Part shown: one piece after another, positions 59,723 through 64,000 of the stretch
How the letters are laid out: each line of letters starts with the position of its first letter
How positions within the stretch are numbered: the stretch's first letter is position 1
Source of the DNA: Diospyros lotus
Lineage: Eukaryota > Streptophyta > Magnoliopsida > Ericales > Ebenaceae
NCBI RefSeq assembly: GCF_014633365.1
Contig: NC_068350.1
Coordinates: 14,678,995-14,742,994 of the forward strand
DNA: 64,000 nucleotides
Direction of reading: 5' to 3'
The notes under the pieces: generated by a model
Seen by the model: the letters and a program-made list of their open reading frames with translations, nothing else
Told to the model about the DNA's origin: nothing
Databases searched by the model: none
Position numbers and translations under genes: made by a program

Positions 59723-59791
59723 TGGGCCTACGCGAACTTCCCAGGGGGGTCACCCATTCCTAGATTACCCCAGGTTAAGCACGCTTAACTT
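59723..59791 (-). promoter_or_regulatory. 5S rRNA-like Pol III promoter segment in one Cassandra LTR
   Basis: The C-box-like GGAATGGGTGACC is at 59760-59748 and the A-box-like AAGTTAAGCGTGC at 59791-59779 on the - strand. Relative to plant 5S rRNA the stretch between the boxes is altered (AACCTGGGGTAATCT instead of the GGGCGAGAGTAGTACT type). Confidence 0.85.
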
Positions 59792-60164
59792 GAGAGTTCT
59801 TTCTCAACATTCAGCCTAAAAGGTATTTAGCTGGTGTTGTTTTCTTTCTTACACTATCCTCGATATATACTAACTTCTCTGGGCTCTCGGGGTATTACAT
59901 TCTCCTCCCCTTAAGCACATAACTTCCTTTTCATGCGACCTTACAACCGGTCCCAGATCTCCCCCCTTGCATGGCCGATGTGGGATTTGCCTAAGGTGCC
60001 TACACGCACCCCCTATAGGGGCCTACACACACCCCTCTCGAGACTCAGCCTCCTCGCTGAGGTTTGCCCCACCATCGCGCTCAGAGGCTCGAGGGTCGGC
60101 TCTGATACCACCTGTAACATCCCGTTCGAGCGATAGGAATGACCGAAACAACTTATCCTGATGG

Positions 60165-60231
60165 GCCTACGCGAACTTCCCAGGGGGGTCACCTATCCCT
60201 GGATTACCCCAGGTTAAGCACGCTTAACTTT
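60165..60231 (-). promoter_or_regulatory. 5S rRNA-like Pol III promoter segment in the other Cassandra LTR
   Basis: Same boxes as in 59723-59791, with GGATAGGTGACC in the C-box position (one base changed) and AAGTTAAGCGTGC intact. Confidence 0.85.
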
Positions 60232-61419
60232 GGAGTTCTTTGCCAACATTCAGCCCAAAAGGTATCCAGCTGATGTTGTTTCCTTTCTTACACTATCTTC
60301 GATATATACTAACTTCTCTGGGCTCTCGGGGTATTACAGTTTGTTCTTTTCCTGTGAGACCCTACGACGGCACAACTTCTTGCTGAAATGTCCCAGTTAA
60401 CCATATGTCATCTTTCTTGGTTTAAGCCAGGGACCGTGCCTATTGCATATGACTCATTAGGCTCCCGAATATGTTGGCAATGTGTCGGTACGAACACATA
60501 AGACAAGATTGGCCTCTAGCAAGGCATCATGCCTACCCAATTATTCAGAAGGATTCATAATCTGCAAATAACATTTCACGAGCATGGTTACCGTGTAATT
60601 CAATTCTCTCGTCAATGTATCCTATGTGATCTCAAGTTGGCAATGTGTTGCTTGATTATGATCACATAAGTCTTTCTTCGGTTATCCGGATATCTTCACT
60701 TAATAGAAAGTGAATCAATAACTCCTTATTGATCTCTTTCACCATGGCCATGGATTTAAAGTGAATATCAACTGAAGGCGGCTTAGATACATCATCCTCT
60801 ATCAAGGGATAGACGAGTCCCATCTTGGTTATGCACCCATCTCCATAAGCCTCACGATATGCCCAACGATCGCCCACGTGCAGCCTTTATCTAGGACCAT
60901 CGAAACGATGTCAAAGCATATCGATCTTCTTATGAGATGACCGTGACAACCTCAGGTCCAAGAATTAGTTACACCCATCTCATATAAGAATTCCATCAAC
61001 ATATAACCAAAATGGATTCTCATGGCAAGTCATGTCCAGTGACACGTTCTCCAACATTGGTCACCTATGTACTTGTCTAGGCATCCTCATGCCTATGGGT
61101 GTGAGACCCCCATTGCTATCGCATAGCACATACAAGTCTTACCGCAATTGTCAATGTCCATTCTTGACATTGCTACGACTTGGGACATTTAATGATGTCG
61201 AGAAACTGTGATGCATCATCTCATATCTTTATAGATTAATCACAGTATACATCATATGGACTTCTATCTAGTTTAATCCGATCCTTACATTAATAACAAG
61301 AAACTAATAAAATGACTTCTTGTAGAATTAAATAACTCTTTATTCAATATGAAATATGATTACAAATGTCAGTGTACAATTTGCCCAATCTAATTGGGTC
61401 TAGAGCAGCTACACTAACA

Positions 61420-61685
61420 ATCTCCCACTTGCACTAGAGTTAATCACTCATGTATCTCATACCTGATGATCAAACATGACTTTCATGTTTCTCCTGGGAT
61501 AGAGCTTTAGTTAAGGGATCTGCGACGTTGTCGTCCGTCGGTACTTTCTCTATACGCATGTCACCCCAACTGATAACTTCTCTTATCAGATGGTAACGCC
61601 GCAATACATGTCTAGTCCATTGATGCGACCGTGGTTCATTCGCTTGCGCAATGGCTCCATTGTTGTCATAATACACTGTTATTGG
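61420..61685 (-). pseudogene. Copia 3 RNase H C-terminus and pol end
   Basis: On the - strand: PITVYYDNNGAIAQANE with the third catalytic Asp, RHVLRRYHLIRE, then DDNVADPLTKAL with the last Asp, ending HESHV and a stop at 61470. It joins 63176 once the solo LTR 61686-63170 is removed. The remaining bases to 61419 are the 3' leader with a purine-rich tract. Confidence 0.9.
61681..61685. repeat. Target-site duplication ATTGG (left copy)
   Basis: Identical to 63171-63175. Confidence 0.9.
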
Positions 61686-63170
61686 TGTAGGATCATAAAC
61701 GAGGATCAAAAGCATGCAACGGAAGCGTTTTAAAATAAAAACGATCCTCGTATTGGTTAGAGTCTAGGAGACTTACTTTTACGGCGGATTACCGGACGGA
61801 ATGGAGCGATGGGAGCTTCTTCGCGTGGAGGAGACGACGGCTGTCCTGCTAGCCTTCGGCTCCGTCGCATCAGAACTCAAACGCCCCCTTTCGATCTTCC
61901 GGAGTATGACTCGAACTCGTGGCCTCTCTACGGTGAAGGAGAATAAAAAACGACTTGGATGAAAAACAACTAAAGAGAGATATATATAGGGAGAACCCTA
62001 GGGTTAAAACCCTAGTGGGCCAAACCCTAATGGGCCAAGACCTTTTAATTAATTTTCTAATTGGGTTAGCCCAATTAATTAATTAAAACCCTAATGAACT
62101 ATTATTTTATTTTAGCCCAATGGACCATTCTAAATAAAATAATTCTCTCTTAATGTAATTCATCCAACAAGCCAAATGTATTAAAAAATACATGAGTTAC
62201 ATCGAGCTACCCCGGGGACCAAAAGACAAATTATTCACGGCTGCTAAAATGACCAAAATATCCCTGCTACCTAGTAGCTATATTTTGTCATTCTAAGTGT
62301 TCCAACTATCACCATATGGTAACACTGACCCCACGAATAATTTTGCATATGCCATGTCTTTGACCTACTAGTGTAATGACGAAAATACCCCTCTGCGTAA
62401 CACCCATCATTTAGAAAGGAATAATGTACTAACACCTTTCTAAATGACTTCTACCATCCTTAGATCACTAGTCCAATAATCCGTGACTACTCGAATGTAC
62501 TTGCTTATCATTGGGAGCTACCCAGAAGCACACACTCATAAGTCACGTTCCCAGGGCCCTGGATTATTCGATTATTCTTGGACAATCACAAGGGGGTGAA
62601 TCACAGAAACTATCTTGTATTAGTCTGTCTTAACTAATTAGAAACCATACTCCCAACTCAAAAGGATATTGATCTTTGATAGACCTCACCTGCAATGAAT
62701 CTAAGAATATAGCTCTAGGTTCACTAGACCACCAACTAATACTCAAGTATTAGAGTACTCGTCCACGTAGTAGCAGTGATAGACTAGCTCCATGATAATT
62801 AGTACTTTGTCATTAGCTTCTATCACAGGTCCACTCTACGCATTCCAAATGCGCTTGTACAATTAGAGTAAACGGACTGTTTACTGGCTAAGGCAAGCCA
62901 TCCTCCATTAGGATCTATTGCACAATGATCTTATCATGATAGAATGCCCAGTTCTATCAAAAGACCAAGAGTTATATTTTCTTGCTTATTAAGTACCCAT
63001 GATTCATGCCTATCTGTGAAGAACGACCCATCACATGAATCACTTACTTAATAGCATGGACACCTTTCCAACAATTAAATGCAAATAATACATGTGCCAT
63101 AAACTGAATAAAAGAAACATCATTACCATAAATTAAACAAAACGTGTCTTTAGGGCATACATTTCCAACA
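61686..63170 (-). mobile_element. Solo LTR, 1.49 kb, copia type
   Basis: TGTAGGATCATAAACG to TTTCCAACA with perfect ATTGG duplications, inside the RNase H of copia 3. Read on the - strand it opens TGTTGGAAATGTATGCCC, a start common to many plant copia LTRs. No coding frame. Confidence 0.92.
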
Positions 63171-63175
63171 ATTGG
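63171..63175. repeat. Target-site duplication ATTGG (right copy)
   Basis: Identical to 61681-61685. Confidence 0.9.
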
Positions 63176-64000
63176 ATCAACAATGCTGGGCACCACTACA
63201 AGTTCACCAATGAACTTACGGATCCATACAACCTCCTTAGCTGCTTTGGCGGCTACTATGTACTCAGCTTCGGTTGTTGAATCTGCAACTGTCTCCTGTT
63301 TGAAACTCTTCCAACAAACGGCCCCGCCGTTCAGGCAGAATATGAATCCCGATTGTGATTTAAAATCATCATGGTCAGACTGGAAACTAGCATCCGTGAA
63401 CCCCTTCACGGTAAGCTCTCCTTCTCCATATACTAAGAACATTTCTTTAGTCCTTCTCAAGTACTTAAGGATGTTCTTCACTGCAATCTAGTGTTTCTCA
63501 CCTAGATCAGCTTGATATCTACTACATATGCTCAAAGCATATGCGACATCAAGCCTCGTACATAACATGGCATACATGATCGAGCCAATGGCTGAGGCAT
63601 ATGGTGCTCGACTCATTCTATCTCTTTCATCTTGTGTCTTCGGACACATAGCCTTGGAAAGATGTATTCCATGTGACATGGGAAGATTCCCCCTCTTAGA
63701 ATCTTCCATGCTAAACCTCTTTAGCACCTTGTCAATGTACACACTTTGGGAGAGTCCTAACAACCTCCTGGATCTATCTCTATAGATCCTTATTCCTAGA
63801 ATATAAGTTGCTTCTCCCAATCCTTCATGGAGAAATTTTTTGAAAGCCATTTTTTAACTGATTTCAACATGGGAACATCATTCCCTATGAGCAATATATC
63901 GTCTACATAGAGGATTAAAAAGACCACCACGCCCCCCCTAATCTTCTTGTAAACACAAGGATCATCTTTGTTTTGTGAAAAATCAAACTCTTTGATTGTT
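63176..64000 (-). pseudogene. Copia 3 RT and RNase H N-terminus (runs off the window)
   Basis: On the - strand from the window end: RT with LYVDDILLIGND (about 63915-63880), a one-base frameshift near 63830 before LGEATYILGIRIYRDRSRR, LLGLSQSVYIDKVLKRFSM, YASAIGSIMYAMLCTRLDVAYA, then a stop in place of Trp (63486-63491). The frame continues with KNILKYLRRTK and RNase H FTDASFQSD, GGAVCWKSFKQ, TTEAEYI. It has only two lesions in about 270 codons, far fewer than copia 1 or 2, so this is the youngest copia here. Integrase and gag would lie beyond 64000. Confidence 0.9.

Larger units (their letters stand above)
59674..60338 (-). mobile_element. Cassandra TRIM retrotransposon with 5S rRNA-derived LTRs
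   Basis: Two 226-bp LTRs (59674-59899 and 60113-60338, TGTAA...TTACA) enclose 213 bp with a purine-rich tract (59900-59918) and a tRNA-Met primer site (60100-60112), all on the - strand. On that strand each LTR contains the 3' half of a 5S rRNA gene: AGTTAAGCGTGCTT (A-box region) and GGATGGGTGACC-like (C-box), then CCTGGGAAGT. This is the hallmark of Cassandra, a short non-coding element that carries an RNA polymerase III-type promoter in its LTRs. The 665-bp length fits the family. Confidence 0.92.
58945..61419 (-). repeat. 3' LTR of copia element 3 (contains Cassandra)
   Basis: TGAAAGTAAAGC to CACTAACA, followed by ATCTCCCACTTGCAC (complement of a purine-rich tract). Without the Cassandra insert it is about 1.8 kb and closely matches the solo LTR 35954-37623. 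The left flank is ACACT; the other end of the element lies beyond the window. Confidence 0.85.

Noticed and set aside
59723..59791. Possible genuine 5S rRNA gene
   Set aside because: Only the 3' half of 5S is present, the region between the boxes is altered, and it is repeated in both LTRs of a short element with primer site and purine tract, which defines Cassandra instead.

Overview
This window is heterochromatin-like plant nuclear DNA, almost certainly from a flowering plant. It is AT-rich and lacks bacterial-style gene packing. It is built almost entirely from Ty1/copia and Ty3/gypsy-type LTR retrotransposons, solo LTRs, a Helitron-like element and a Cassandra TRIM element, most of them nested in one another. 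The only loci that look like host genes are two paralogous two-exon genes for small secreted cysteine-rich (defensin-like) peptides at 40871-41451 and 54346-54955, and a captured, decayed LBD (LOB-domain) transcription-factor gene at 3792-4397. Species cannot be named from what is visible.

Layout. 1-9470 is a SIRE-like copia element on the + strand (LTR end, tRNA-Met primer site, decayed gag). Its gag is split by a second SIRE-like element on the - strand at 1838-8676, which has two 1.35-kb LTRs and a perfect ATTTG target duplication. This inner element carries gag, part of pol and the LBD copy, but no recognisable reverse transcriptase. 9471-18145 is a third LTR, itself split by a 2.5-kb solo LTR (10213-12741, duplication ATGCT) and by a Helitron-like element ending in hairpin plus CTAG (13831-17577). 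A 940-bp tandem duplication has copied the Helitron 5' junction. 18146-19249 is an LTR-like fragment full of short repeats. 19250-31514 is a large - strand gypsy-like element without recognisable coding domains, containing another solo LTR (22029-24782, ACTAC). 31515-33380 is LTR-like debris.

33381-40162 is a - strand copia pseudo-element (integrase, RT, RNase H) broken by a solo LTR with duplication GAGAT. 40163-43131 and 53295-57857 are paralogous host blocks, each carrying one peptide gene. Between them lies a second decayed copia (43132 to about 52931) with its own insertions (solo LTR 43265-45740, duplication TATAG; an LTR-like insert 50218-52002). The right host block is followed by a second copy of that copia's LTR (57858-58944), broken by the LTR of a third, better preserved copia (58945 to the window end). 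Inside that third element sit a Cassandra TRIM with 5S-rRNA-derived sequence (59674-60338) and a solo LTR (61686-63170, duplication ATTGG).

How it fits together. The two peptide genes and the intervening copia form a tandem duplication with a period of about 13.1 kb, most simply explained by unequal exchange after the copia inserted. The left gene has intact GT-AG splice sites. The right gene has lost the AG of its acceptor (AC instead), but in-frame AGs lie nearby, so it may be a splice-altered paralogue rather than a dead one. Nearly every mobile element after position 1838 lies on the - strand, antisense to the peptide genes.
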